NCBI RefSeq assembly: GCF_026672275.1
Contig: NZ_JANQCD010000008.1
Coordinates: 1-64,000 of the forward strand
Source of the DNA: Marinifilum sp. D737
GTDB taxonomy: Bacteria; Bacteroidota; Bacteroidia; Bacteroidales; Marinifilaceae
Length of the DNA: 64,000 nucleotides
Reading direction: 5' to 3'
Part shown: positions 7,955 to 16,141 of the stretch, in pieces
Layout: every line of letters starts with the position of its first letter
How positions within the stretch are numbered: position 1 is the first letter of the stretch
The notes under the pieces: model-generated
What the model saw: only the letters and a program-made list of their open reading frames with translations
The model's database searches: none
Told to the model about the DNA's origin: nothing
Program-made: the position numbers and the translations under genes

Positions 7955-9064
7955 ATGAAAAAAGCTCGTTTATTTTTTCAACTTATTGGACTTGGAGTTT
8001 TAGCTATATCCTTATCAATAGCCAGTTGTACCAAAGAAGGACCAATGGGGCCTGCTGGTGCCGATGGAACTGACGGTAAAGATGGGGTAGATGGTAATTC
8101 TACCTGTTTAGCTTGTCACGGTCAGGAAATCAAGACTACTATTGAAGCTCAATTTTCTCAATCTGTTCATGTAAGCGGATTAAACGCTGTGGATTATGCT
8201 GGAGGAAGAGCTTCTTGTGCAAAATGTCACTCACATCAGGGATATGTTGAGTTTGCCGAAACTGGTACTGTTTCGGGGAATATTTCAAATCCAACGGCAT
8301 GGGAATGTGCAACTTGTCATAGTTTGCATGAAACTATGGAAGCTGGTGATTACGCGCTAAGATTAAATGGAGCAGTTACCCTTATTACTGATAATACTAC
8401 AGTTGTTGACGAAGGTAACAACAATACATGTCTAAACTGTCATCAATCACGAAGGAATGGTGAATACTATGATAAGTATACTGAGGACCAAACTTTCACT
8501 AGAAAGTTTACGGGTGATGATATTGCGGTGTACCAAACTGCTGCATTTGGCCCTGCAGGTTCAGCCACATTAAATGCAACTTCAGATACATTAACTGTTG
8601 TATTTGATGTACCAACAACTCACGTTTATATTAGTAGTACACATGCAGGACCACACCTTAGTTCTCAAGGGAATACCTGGATAGGTGTTGGTGGTTACAC
8701 TGCTGCTGCAGGAACAATGTTCTCGGGGCATAGTGATGGTTGTGTGAAATGTCATATGGGCGAAGCTAGTGGACATAGTTTCAAGCCTGAATTAGATAAT
8801 TGTACGAGTTGTCATGGTGAAAAGGATGTTTATATGGATGCTATTGCTGATAGAGTTGAGGCTATTGGTGTGGCATTAGAAGCTATTCATGCGATTCATG
8901 AAGAAGACGGAGAGTATCATCCAATGTACGCTTCTATAACAAGAGAACAATTTCAGGCATTCTGGAATTTCATGATTCTTCTTGAAGACAGAAGTAATGG
9001 TGCTCACAATCCAACTTATGTGGAAGCATTATTAGATCAAGCTGAAGCTTTATTAGGATTATAA
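7955..9064 (+). CDS. Hexaheme c-type cytochrome lipoprotein with a collagen-like segment
   Basis: 369 residues. A lipoprotein signal ends at SIASC. A short Gly-rich collagen-like run follows (GPMGPAGADGTDGKDG), and then six CxxCH heme sites: CLACH, CAKCH, CATCH, CLNCH, CVKCH and CTSCH. There is a long heme-free beta-rich stretch between the fourth and fifth sites. The C-terminus is helical (EAIHAIHEEDGEYHP). It is probably an outer-membrane or cell-surface electron carrier; surface exposure is inferred. The gene stands alone, with a terminator on each side. Its nearest functional relatives in the window are the minus-strand cytochrome genes at 12.5-15.9 kb. I cannot name its electron acceptor. 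Confidence 0.85.
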   Translation: MKKARLFFQLIGLGVLAISLSIASCTKEGPMGPAGADGTDGKDGVDGNSTCLACHGQEIKTTIEAQFSQSVHVSGLNAVDYAGGRASCAKCHSHQGYVEFAETGTVSGNISNPTAWECATCHSLHETMEAGDYALRLNGAVTLITDNTTVVDEGNNNTCLNCHQSRRNGEYYDKYTEDQTFTRKFTGDDIAVYQTAAFGPAGSATLNATSDTLTVVFDVPTTHVYISSTHAGPHLSSQGNTWIGVGGYTAAAGTMFSGHSDGCVKCHMGEASGHSFKPELDNCTSCHGEKDVYMDAIADRVEAIGVALEAIHAIHEEDGEYHPMYASITREQFQAFWNFMILLEDRSNGAHNPTYVEALLDQAEALLGL

Positions 9065-9082
9065 CGGAAAAAAATAATTAAA

Positions 9083-9118
9083 AAAAGCTTGTCTCCATTG
9101 TGGAGACAAGCTTTTGTT
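9083..9118. terminator. Strong bidirectional terminator
   Basis: AAAAGCTTGTCTCCA (9083-9097) and its exact complement (9101-9115) enclose a 3-nt loop, with T-rich flanks in both directions. It serves the convergent hexaheme lipoprotein and HMA genes. Confidence 0.9.
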
Positions 9119-9135
9119 TTATAATAGAAAAGGAA

Positions 9136-9450
9136 TTATCCTTTTACTTCTTCCACTTTGAATTTCAATTTCTCAATTGCTTTTTTCAAGTTCACCTTGT
9201 TTGTTTTATCAGCTTTATAGGAAATTGTAACTTTTTGAGCTTTAAAGTCAACGTCTAATTTCTTAACGCCTTTTTCGAAAGGAATGTTTTTTTCAATCTT
9301 ACCTGCACATCCCATGCAATCCATTTCTACCTTAAAAACAACGGTTTCAACTTTTTTGTCGTTTTTATTTGCGGCGTAAGATAGAGTAGATGTAATTACA
9401 ATGCTTAATACTAATAGAGTGCTTTTGAAAATTTTAGATAAATTCTTCAT
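9136..9450 (-). CDS. Periplasmic heavy-metal-associated (HMA) domain protein
   Basis: 104 residues. A Sec signal peptide (cleavage after about LSYA) precedes a single HMA ferredoxin-like domain with the metal motif DCMGCAGKI near residues 43-51. The pattern MxCxxC is present with Gly and no His. HMA domains bind Cu(I), Zn or similar soft metals between the two cysteines. It is the last gene of a minus-strand set and begins 39 bp after the TonB-dependent receptor gene, so they are probably co-transcribed. The likely job is periplasmic metal binding linked to the receptor; the metal is not determined by sequence. Confidence 0.85.
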   Translation of the reverse strand: MKNLSKIFKSTLLVLSIVITSTLSYAANKNDKKVETVVFKVEMDCMGCAGKIEKNIPFEKGVKKLDVDFKAQKVTISYKADKTNKVNLKKAIEKLKFKVEEVKG

Positions 9451-9489
9451 TTGTTTAAATTTTATTGTTTTGGATATATTAGTGTTTGT

Positions 9490-11715
9490 TTATTCAATTG
9501 TTAATCGTAATCCGACATAGAACTTTCTTTCTTGGATTGGTCCCCATATCATAGAAGCGTCAAAATATTCTCCAAAAGGATCAGTAGCACCAATTATCGG
9601 ATTCTTTTGCGTATAGTTGCCAAGGTTCTCAGCTCCAACATATATTTCCCATATTTTAAATCTTTTAGTTACTTGAGCATTCATTAATGCATAAACAGGA
9701 GATTTTTCTCGTCTTTGGTATTGTTCTGGATTCGCTTTTGTTGAAGGAATTCTCATATCACCATTAAACTGCGTTGTGAAATCGAATTGCCATTTGTTAA
9801 AGTTTGTAGCATAAGATGTTGTTATCAAACCTTTAAAACGATTTACATATGGTACCTTTTGGAATTGGTTATTAATGTCAGCTTTAACATCAGAAAAACG
9901 AATTGCTGTTGTTACGTCAAATCTGTCAACAGGAGCAAATTTTAATTCAACCTGGTAGTTGTTTGCCCATGATTTGCCATCCAAATTATAGAATCTTACT
10001 TTGTCAACGCTATTGTCTAAATCTGTAATGATCTGATTGTCAAACACGGTTCTGTAGAAATCAGCAGAAAGCGTAAATCCTCTATCAAATAAATCAAAAT
10101 ATTGCGTTAAGCTTAAGCCAAAGTTCCATGCTTTTTCCTGTTTTAGATCTTCAGCAATTTCCAAAGATCTGTTAGAGGCTAATAAAAAGCTGTTTTCAGC
10201 AATTGGATTTGAAGTTCTTCTACCACTACCAACAGCCAAACGTGCCGTGGTTTTAGGTGCAAATTGATATCTAAAATGCAAACGTGGGGTTACAAATCCA
10301 CCGTAAATGTTGTGATCATCGTAACGCAATCCGGTCTGCAAAGTAATGTTATCATTAGGCAACCAGGTATATTCGATGTATGCACCTGCTACTTTCTCGG
10401 TTCTGTCTGTTCCCAGATTATCTATGCTTAAATGATCTTTAAAATCATCGTACACATAGGATAAACCAGCAGTATATTTATGCGTTAAGTTACCGATATA
10501 GGATTGAAACAAAAGATTAGCATAGAAATACTTTTGTTCTGCATCGTAAGTTCTTAAACCATAAAATGAGTTTTGCTCATGTGATGCGAAGTTGGTGATT
10601 AAAGCAATACTTTTATCATCATCTTTGGGCATGATATAACCAAATTTCGCAAAAGCTTCGTACCTTCTGGTATCAATATTAATGCGATAAGCATTGTTTA
10701 AATCGTTGGGTTGATCCTTTTTAAATCCTTTTTGCCCACCAATTCGTTGTTCATCGATAAATTTAGCTCCGAACTGTACTTTAAAGAATTCACTGGCATC
10801 CCAGTTCCAACGATTAATAAAATTGTACTGTGTTACCATTGGATCGTCAAGAAACATGTCATGGTTGTGATCAATTTCTCTATCATTATCTTGTCCATGA
10901 GCTAAGATGGCCGTACTTAGTTTAGGTGATAGTTTTGCAGAGGCTATCATGTTTACTTCGGCCATTCCCATGCTGTTTGCAAAAGTATTTAAATAGAATT
11001 TTGGTGCAGATTGAGGTCTCATGTAATTGATATTAATCTGACCAGTAATGGATTCATAACCATTAATTACCGAGCCAACACCTTTCGAAACCTGAATGGA
11101 CTCCATCCATGGTCCAGGAACATATACCATACCATAAACAGAAGCTAATCCTTTAAAGTTTGGATTCTTTTCTGTCATCATTTCGATATATTTTCCGGTT
11201 AAACCCAGAAGTTTAATCGATTTTGCACCTGTTGCCGCATCTGCATATGATACATCAACAGAGGCATTGGTTTCGAAGCTTTCTGAAAGATTACAGCATG
11301 CAGCTTTACAAAGTTCAGCTCCAGTTATACTTTGAGATTGAATAGGATTGTCTCTATCCAATATGGTGCCTAGTTTTCTTTCAGAAACGATAACTTCGTT
11401 CAGTTCAATGTTTGGGACTAGTTCAATTAACAATTCCTTATTTTTGTAATCTTCGATACTGATTTCTTTGGTTTTATAACCAACGAATTGAACTACCAGT
11501 GTTTTGGAATCATTTATAACATCAATAGTGAAGTTACCATCCATATTGGCAGCAGTACCAATACTTGTATTTTTCCAAAATACTGATGCTCCTGCTAAAG
11601 GAACTGCTTCTCCTGAATTTTGCTTTTCAACAATTTTACCCTTTATAACTGTACCATTTGCCATTGATATAAATGGTACAAATAAGAGCATGAGTGTTAT
11701 TATTTTAATCTTCAT
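9490..11715 (-). CDS. TonB-dependent receptor, putative metal-linked
   Basis: 741 residues. After a signal peptide there is a carboxypeptidase-regulatory-like domain (about 22-105, GKIVEKQ...VGYKTKEISI), a plug domain, and a 22-strand-type barrel ending in an aromatic C-terminal strand (KFYVGLRLTIE). The plug has a cysteine cluster, AELCKAACCNLSESFETN, near 132-149. I recall this cluster from receptors encoded beside HMA-domain proteins. The energised receptor imports a ligand across the outer membrane. With the downstream HMA protein and the upstream Cys/His-rich protein, a copper or other soft-metal complex is the likely ligand (inference). The leader contains a near-perfect palindrome around 11741-11765. 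Confidence 0.9.
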   Translation of the reverse strand: MKIKIITLMLLFVPFISMANGTVIKGKIVEKQNSGEAVPLAGASVFWKNTSIGTAANMDGNFTIDVINDSKTLVVQFVGYKTKEISIEDYKNKELLIELVPNIELNEVIVSERKLGTILDRDNPIQSQSITGAELCKAACCNLSESFETNASVDVSYADAATGAKSIKLLGLTGKYIEMMTEKNPNFKGLASVYGMVYVPGPWMESIQVSKGVGSVINGYESITGQININYMRPQSAPKFYLNTFANSMGMAEVNMIASAKLSPKLSTAILAHGQDNDREIDHNHDMFLDDPMVTQYNFINRWNWDASEFFKVQFGAKFIDEQRIGGQKGFKKDQPNDLNNAYRINIDTRRYEAFAKFGYIMPKDDDKSIALITNFASHEQNSFYGLRTYDAEQKYFYANLLFQSYIGNLTHKYTAGLSYVYDDFKDHLSIDNLGTDRTEKVAGAYIEYTWLPNDNITLQTGLRYDDHNIYGGFVTPRLHFRYQFAPKTTARLAVGSGRRTSNPIAENSFLLASNRSLEIAEDLKQEKAWNFGLSLTQYFDLFDRGFTLSADFYRTVFDNQIITDLDNSVDKVRFYNLDGKSWANNYQVELKFAPVDRFDVTTAIRFSDVKADINNQFQKVPYVNRFKGLITTSYATNFNKWQFDFTTQFNGDMRIPSTKANPEQYQRREKSPVYALMNAQVTKRFKIWEIYVGAENLGNYTQKNPIIGATDPFGEYFDASMIWGPIQERKFYVGLRLTIE

Positions 11716-11740
11716 GATAAAAATAAATTAATACTATCGT

Positions 11741-11765
11741 AGCTGAAATTGTATACAATACAGCT
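11741..11765. promoter_or_regulatory. Palindrome upstream of the TonB receptor gene (possible operator)
   Basis: A perfect 12-bp palindrome ATTGTATACAAT (11748-11759) is flanked by AGCTG (741-745 of this kb) and CAGCT (761-765), which extend the dyad. It lies 26-50 bp upstream of the TonB receptor start. It could be a repressor site or a leader hairpin. A second perfect dyad, AATGATA (11813-11819) with TATCATT (11827-11833), lies further upstream in the same gap. Confidence 0.4.
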
Positions 11766-11861
11766 TGATCTATTTTGTAAGTTTTGAATTTTTTGCACGC
11801 GAAATGCTACACAATGATAGCAAGTGTATCATTATGTGATTTTAATATGGTAATTGTGAAA

Positions 11862-12314
11862 TCAACACAGGAAAGTGCACAACTTGCTCCTGTCAACTTG
11901 TACATAGTCATCAGGATAATCATCAATATAACCACACTTGGAGATGGTAGTAACTGAATTGGAAATTGTGTACAAGGTGTTTGTAAAAAGAAGCAAAGTT
12001 TCAAGAGCTATAGGAGCTTTGCTTGTTTCAACTAATGTTGTATTTGGATCGGTTTTTAGATAAACCAGATTATAATCACAACAAAGAACAGGGCTACATT
12101 CTGACGTTTCGGGATGATGTTTTTTATTATGATCATGCTCGCTACAACAGCAATTGCAGTCTACGTGGTTAATACAATCAGCATCTACAGTAAAATGAAT
12201 TTTTGAATGCTCACAGGAAAAACAACTGTGCTTAATAAAGTGCACACCACAAAAACCTGTTAGGTAAAATCCTAAAAGAACTAATGTGATTATATTTCGA
12301 AGCATTTTTTTCAT
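11862..12314 (-). CDS. HYC_CC_PP-like Cys/His-rich small exported protein
   Basis: 150 residues with an N-terminal hydrophobic segment (LRNIITLVLLGFYLTGFCGVHF). Cys/His clusters follow: HFIKHSCFSCEHSK, CNCCCSEHDHNKKHH and VLCCDYNLVYLKTDP. The pattern resembles the small Bacteroidota family called HYC_CC_PP (a His-x-Cys, a CC pair and a later Pro region). These genes commonly precede TonB receptors and HMA proteins, as here. The composition implies metal binding in the periplasm. It has no predicted catalytic motif. Family assignment is by pattern and context; function is inferred. Confidence 0.7.
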   Translation of the reverse strand: MKKMLRNIITLVLLGFYLTGFCGVHFIKHSCFSCEHSKIHFTVDADCINHVDCNCCCSEHDHNKKHHPETSECSPVLCCDYNLVYLKTDPNTTLVETSKAPIALETLLLFTNTLYTISNSVTTISKCGYIDDYPDDYVQVDRSKLCTFLC

Positions 12315-12440
12315 TTTCTGGATGTAAAAATAGGTACTTTTTTCAAATCCTTTACGATAATAAGACAGTTAAAGATTGAAAATGGGTGAAAAGAAAGTGA
12401 GAAAATTTGTTAAAATACTGTTAAGGGATTAATACACAGC

Positions 12441-12473
12441 AAAAAAAAACAGACACTTTTTTTGTGTCTGTTT
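12441..12473 (-). terminator. Terminator of the minus-strand cytochrome b transcript
   Basis: On the minus strand AAACAGACAC and GTGTCTGTTT (12447-12456 and 12464-12473) form a 10-bp stem with a 7-nt loop followed by a run of nine T (plus-strand A run 12441-12449), just after the cytochrome b stop. Confidence 0.85.
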
Positions 12474-12494
12474 GAATATATATGTTTTAAGTTG

Positions 12495-13109
12495 TTAATG
12501 CCAACCGGTTATCATGCTTCTAAAATTGCTTATTATAGAGTTTCCAATTGTACAAACATAAATGTGAATAAATAAAAACAATGACAAAACAAAGCCTATA
12601 ACAACATGTAATAAGGCAGTTACCAATAATCCGCTAACTCCAAATAATTGAGGAATAATAATTTCTGGAAATAGCATTGCTATACCGCTTGCTATGATTA
12701 TTGGAAAACCAATATACATGGCTGTTGAGTATATAAATCGCTGCAAAGGATTGAATTTATTTTCTAATGAAATTGGGAATGGAGGATCTTGCTTTTTAAA
12801 CATTCCAAACAAATAAAACACAGATTGATCGTATAATCTTTTGAACAAGCCTTTCGTTTTCATTTTGTATTGTTTTCCATTGGAAGTAAATAAGTTTCCA
12901 AAAATAAATAGGAGGTAATTAATACTTAATGCAATTCCACAAATATTATGCAACTGAACCGATAATTCGAATGATATGAGTAGTGGATTTTCCGGATTAG
13001 AGTACTGCATACTAATTCCGGTAAGCAATAGTACAATAAAAAGCACAGCATTTAACCAATGCCAAATTCTAATCCATAAAGGATACAAGTATAGTTTTTC
13101 GTTTGCCAT
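12495..13109 (-). CDS. Cytochrome b/b6-domain membrane protein
   Basis: 204 residues with about four or five membrane segments. Candidate heme-ligating histidines sit in the first helix (WIRIWHWLNAVLFIVLL), the second (VQLHNICGIALSINYLL) and the last (LLHVVIGFVLSLFLFIHIY). This is the diheme cytochrome b pattern of thiosulfate reductase, hydrogenase and formate dehydrogenase gamma subunits. It would pass electrons between the quinone pool and a periplasmic partner. It starts 2 bp from the stop of the heptaheme cytochrome gene, so the two almost certainly form an inner-membrane redox module. Confidence 0.85.
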   Translation of the reverse strand: MANEKLYLYPLWIRIWHWLNAVLFIVLLLTGISMQYSNPENPLLISFELSVQLHNICGIALSINYLLFIFGNLFTSNGKQYKMKTKGLFKRLYDQSVFYLFGMFKKQDPPFPISLENKFNPLQRFIYSTAMYIGFPIIIASGIAMLFPEIIIPQLFGVSGLLVTALLHVVIGFVLSLFLFIHIYVCTIGNSIISNFRSMITGWH

Positions 13110-13111
13110 AG

Positions 13112-14044
13112 TTATTTGCTTTTAAAAATTCTAAAAATAGTGTGAGTAAAGATTCCAATTAATACTAATCCGAATATAACTACACTTAAAATATTAAGAT
13201 ATTTATTTCGGTTTGCACCAATTACATAGGACTCGTTAATAATTACCGCATTTAAAAAACCACTTCCTTTTCTCGACTCAAGACTTTTGTAACGATACAA
13301 ACTAGCCATAAGGTGTGAGTTTGCAGAGTGACATGAAGTACATTCTCTTATTGCACTATCTTTAGACATTACAACATGACTAACCAGAAGGCTATCAGAA
13401 AGTTGAGCGTGGCACTCAATGCATCTTACGCTTTTAAAGTGAAGTTCCTGATTTGGAAGCCATTCATGAGATTTTAGAATGTTGATGTTTTCTCTTTCCG
13501 TTAGTAATTCATATTTACTTACATCTGCATGACAGGAGAGACAAATATTGTTGTCGTAACTTACGGTCTCACTAATTTTTTCTCCTATGCGAGCCTGAGT
13601 TTTGTATGTATGAGGATTGTGACAACTCCAACAAGTAAACGCATCTGGAGAACGATTGTAATGCATGCTTTCGTAAAATGCTTCTTCAATTGCTTCGAAA
13701 TGAAATTTAGCATATTCAGGATCACCGGCATGGCAATCATTACATGCATACATCAATTCCATTCGAAGATTGCCTGCATGTGGGAATGTTTCATATTCAG
13801 GTGAGTGGCAATCAGTACATTTAAACATTCCATGATTCGATTGTTGGTAGGCTAGGGTATCAATCATTCGGTTCGAACACATGGATTCCTTAATTTCCAT
13901 ACCAAAATCCTCATTCATGTACTTGTAAGTGCGATGAGCATGACATTTAAGGCATGAATGATTTTTATTGGTTTCTTTTTGAGCATATAAGCTGAAAGAA
14001 AGCAATAAACATATACATCCCAATATTAATTTTGATAGTTTCAT
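13112..14044 (-). CDS. Heptaheme c-type cytochrome with C-terminal membrane anchor
   Basis: 310 residues. A signal peptide (to about LYAQ) is followed by seven CxxCH sites: CLKCH, CTDCH, CNDCH, CWSCH, CLSCH, CIECH and CTSCH. One membrane helix closes the protein (YLNILSVVIFGLVLIGIFTHTIF) with a basic tail. Most of it is therefore periplasmic and tethered at the C-terminus. Other histidines near the sites can supply axial ligands. It overlaps functionally with the downstream cytochrome b and could receive quinol electrons from it. No substrate-binding active site is recognisable, so carrier rather than terminal reductase is my preferred reading. Confidence 0.88.
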   Translation of the reverse strand: MKLSKLILGCICLLLSFSLYAQKETNKNHSCLKCHAHRTYKYMNEDFGMEIKESMCSNRMIDTLAYQQSNHGMFKCTDCHSPEYETFPHAGNLRMELMYACNDCHAGDPEYAKFHFEAIEEAFYESMHYNRSPDAFTCWSCHNPHTYKTQARIGEKISETVSYDNNICLSCHADVSKYELLTERENINILKSHEWLPNQELHFKSVRCIECHAQLSDSLLVSHVVMSKDSAIRECTSCHSANSHLMASLYRYKSLESRKGSGFLNAVIINESYVIGANRNKYLNILSVVIFGLVLIGIFTHTIFRIFKSK

Positions 14045-14090
14045 AAAGATTAGGCTTATAGGTTTATGAGGATTGGGTGATATGACTAAA

Positions 14091-14120
14091 AAAGGGTATT
14101 ATTTATTTTTAATACCCTTT
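14091..14120 (-). terminator. Hairpin between the small cytochrome and heptaheme genes
   Basis: AAAGGGTATT (14091-14100) and AATACCCTTT (14111-14120) form a 10-bp stem with a 10-nt loop, followed on the minus strand by TTTTAG. It may partly terminate the upstream transcript and so set different levels for the two halves of the cytochrome cluster. Confidence 0.5.
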
Positions 14121-14139
14121 AATAATCTGAGATGCTATA

Positions 14140-14544
14140 TCATTTTTTGAAAGTTCTCATGTAATTTATCACAGACCATTGGTCTTTTTTACTAGGAATT
14201 TTCTTTTCGTAATTTGGCATTTCATCTCTACCAATTATCGACTTGTAAAATAATTCTCCATCACTTTGAGCTTGAAATTCGGCAGAAGTAAAATCTCCAG
14301 GGAAAGTTTTAAGTCTTGCAGCTTTTGGACCATCTCCTAAACCTGTATTCCCATGACATGAACGACAATGCTTCATATAAACCATTTTGCCTTTATTTAC
14401 ACTAGCCTTGTCATTTGCCAATGGATTCTCCATTTTTTTATATTCTGCTGGAATTTCCCAAGGACCTGCCTTTTTTTGTTGAACAGTGAACGAAAAGGCA
14501 AGCAATGCAATGGCAACTAGGATAATAATTTTAAATGTTTTCAT
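14140..14544 (-). CDS. Small monoheme cytochrome c (class I)
   Basis: 134 residues with a signal peptide (FKIIILVAIALLAFSFTV). One heme site, CRSCHGNTGLGDGPKA, is near residues 60-75. A candidate axial Met occurs in GRDEMPNYEKK, followed by the terminal helix WSVINYMRTF. This is the usual layout of a periplasmic class I cytochrome c. It lies 25 bp after the DUF5777 barrel gene and is probably co-transcribed with it and the cytochrome lipoprotein gene. Confidence 0.88.
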   Translation of the reverse strand: MKTFKIIILVAIALLAFSFTVQQKKAGPWEIPAEYKKMENPLANDKASVNKGKMVYMKHCRSCHGNTGLGDGPKAARLKTFPGDFTSAEFQAQSDGELFYKSIIGRDEMPNYEKKIPSKKDQWSVINYMRTFKK

Positions 14545-14569
14545 AATTAAATGTTTTTAATGAAGGATG

Positions 14570-15478
14570 TTAGAATCTAACCAGTATGTTGAATCCGAAT
14601 AGAAAATCCCCATCATCTATTTTATTTTTGTTGTATAATATATTCCTCTGTGGGGTAATTCCTTCATAGTTCGACATAAATACTTGGAATACATGAGTAC
14701 TAGTACCAATTTCTATACCAAAAGACAGGTTAGCTTCCGGATCGTTCTCATCCGGAGCAAATTCTCTCATATCATCAATGTTTAAAGGTTGATCATACTC
14801 AAAAAATATAGACATTGAAGGACTCACCTTTGCGCGACCTGCTAAAGAGAGTGCAACTTTATCATGCTCAACCAAAGTATCTGTTTTATTAAAATGTGTA
14901 AAACTTGGTCCAAATTGTAAGGAAAAATTGTCGTTAAATTTATGAGCTACCAACAATTGAGAGAAGTATGATAATCTATCCGAGAATTTATAATCATTCC
15001 CAAAAACTGATTTATCTTGAGAGTTGATTGCTAAATTTCCATATACAGCAACAGAAACAGGAATAGAGTTGGATTCTGTTTGAGTTAGAACACGGTATTT
15101 ACCATGAAACTCCTGTAATTTAAATTCTTTGGTGTAACCGTAACCAACCATAATTTTTTCGGTAATACCATAATTTAAACCCATTCTGATATTCGAAGTT
15201 GCATAAATTCCGAAAACATCCTCTAATCCATTTTCTATTAGACCAAAACGATGTTGGACATGTAATTCGAATTCACCAGCAAATGGAGTGGCTACAGTTT
15301 GAGTTTCTGCAAGTAAACCAGTTTCGAATGTACCGCTTACTGGCTCATTGGCAAATTCATCAGTTTGTGCATTTACATTTAGTGGATTTCCTAAAATCAG
15401 TAAAATAACAAACAGTCCGGTAATAGATCCGAATATGCTAATGTTGTTAGCTTTTTTGTGAATATATTTCGTACGCAT
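14570..15478 (-). CDS. DUF5777-like beta-barrel outer-membrane protein
   Basis: 302 residues. It has an N-terminal signal sequence (about residues 15-38 hydrophobic, ending VNAQ), then a protein made of alternating amphipathic strands: FELHVQHRFGLIENG, MVGYGYTKEFKLQEF, FSLQFGPSFTHFN, LFGFNILVRF. It ends in an aromatic strand, as outer-membrane barrels do. The sequence matches my recollection of the DUF5777 family, found with c-type cytochromes in Bacteroidota. No enzymatic motif. Being flanked on both sides by cytochromes (12 bp and 25 bp gaps), it may be a sheath or pore for electron transfer or a partner in respiration; this is inference. Confidence 0.75.
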   Translation of the reverse strand: MRTKYIHKKANNISIFGSITGLFVILLILGNPLNVNAQTDEFANEPVSGTFETGLLAETQTVATPFAGEFELHVQHRFGLIENGLEDVFGIYATSNIRMGLNYGITEKIMVGYGYTKEFKLQEFHGKYRVLTQTESNSIPVSVAVYGNLAINSQDKSVFGNDYKFSDRLSYFSQLLVAHKFNDNFSLQFGPSFTHFNKTDTLVEHDKVALSLAGRAKVSPSMSIFFEYDQPLNIDDMREFAPDENDPEANLSFGIEIGTSTHVFQVFMSNYEGITPQRNILYNKNKIDDGDFLFGFNILVRF

Positions 15479-15490
15479 AGTCTGTAGTTT

Positions 15491-15859
15491 TTAGTCGTTG
15501 TTAGCACCTCTGGTTATCCATTCAAGTATCAGTTGTTTTTCAGTTGGATTCAAAGACCCGTGACCACTGTCTACTTTTTTAAATAATTTACTTTCCCCAG
15601 GATTTTCAGTGTTGATGTAATTACCGTCTATCAAGGAGTCATACGCCTTGGATGCACTTAGATTAGGATCAATCCCACCATTATCATGACATTGAGTACA
15701 ATTGGATGTGAAAATTGGAATAATGTCATTGCTAAAAGTAACTTCCTGATCTGGAGGAATAACAACTTTGTCAAACTCAACTGTGTCGTACTCACAAGAG
15801 ACAAAGCAGAGCAGTGTTGCTAAAATCGTTATAAGATGTACAAATTTGTTCTTTTGCAT
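15491..15859 (-). CDS. Cytochrome c-domain lipoprotein
   Basis: 122 residues. A lipoprotein signal ends in CFVSC, then EYD. One heme motif, CTQCHDNGG, sits near residues 54-62 after FSNDIIPIFTSN, the start typical of Bacteroidota small cytochrome lipoproteins. Where related proteins carry a Met or His-Met ligand, this one has SGHGSLNP, so the sixth ligand may be His or absent. The C-terminal helix QLILEWITRGA is the usual last helix of the fold. It is the first gene of the minus-strand cytochrome cluster and its promoter region is shared with the divergent Crp/Fnr gene. Confidence 0.82.
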   Translation of the reverse strand: MQKNKFVHLITILATLLCFVSCEYDTVEFDKVVIPPDQEVTFSNDIIPIFTSNCTQCHDNGGIDPNLSASKAYDSLIDGNYINTENPGESKLFKKVDSGHGSLNPTEKQLILEWITRGANND

Positions 15860-16141
15860 AGTATTAAGATTTTAGATTATGAACTGTTTTCGGTTAATTA
15901 GGGCTTTTCACTCTCTTCTAAAGGTAAAGATTTGCAATGTGCACAGCTATTATGAGGTGACGAGATATCTTTCGAGAGAAAAAGGAATTTATCTAATTCA
16001 AATCGATATTTATCAACAAATAACTAGGCTTATAACTGTTATTTTTCTATCTTTAGAACAGATCATATCAACTAGAATTGTTTAATTAGATGATTGATTT
16101 AGAAAATATAGAGTAAGTACCCCTAAACCTCTAACCCTATT

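Noticed and set aside
11807-12004. Short minus-strand frame overlapping the Cys/His-rich gene
   Set aside because: Different frame, no start context, and the real gene is clear.
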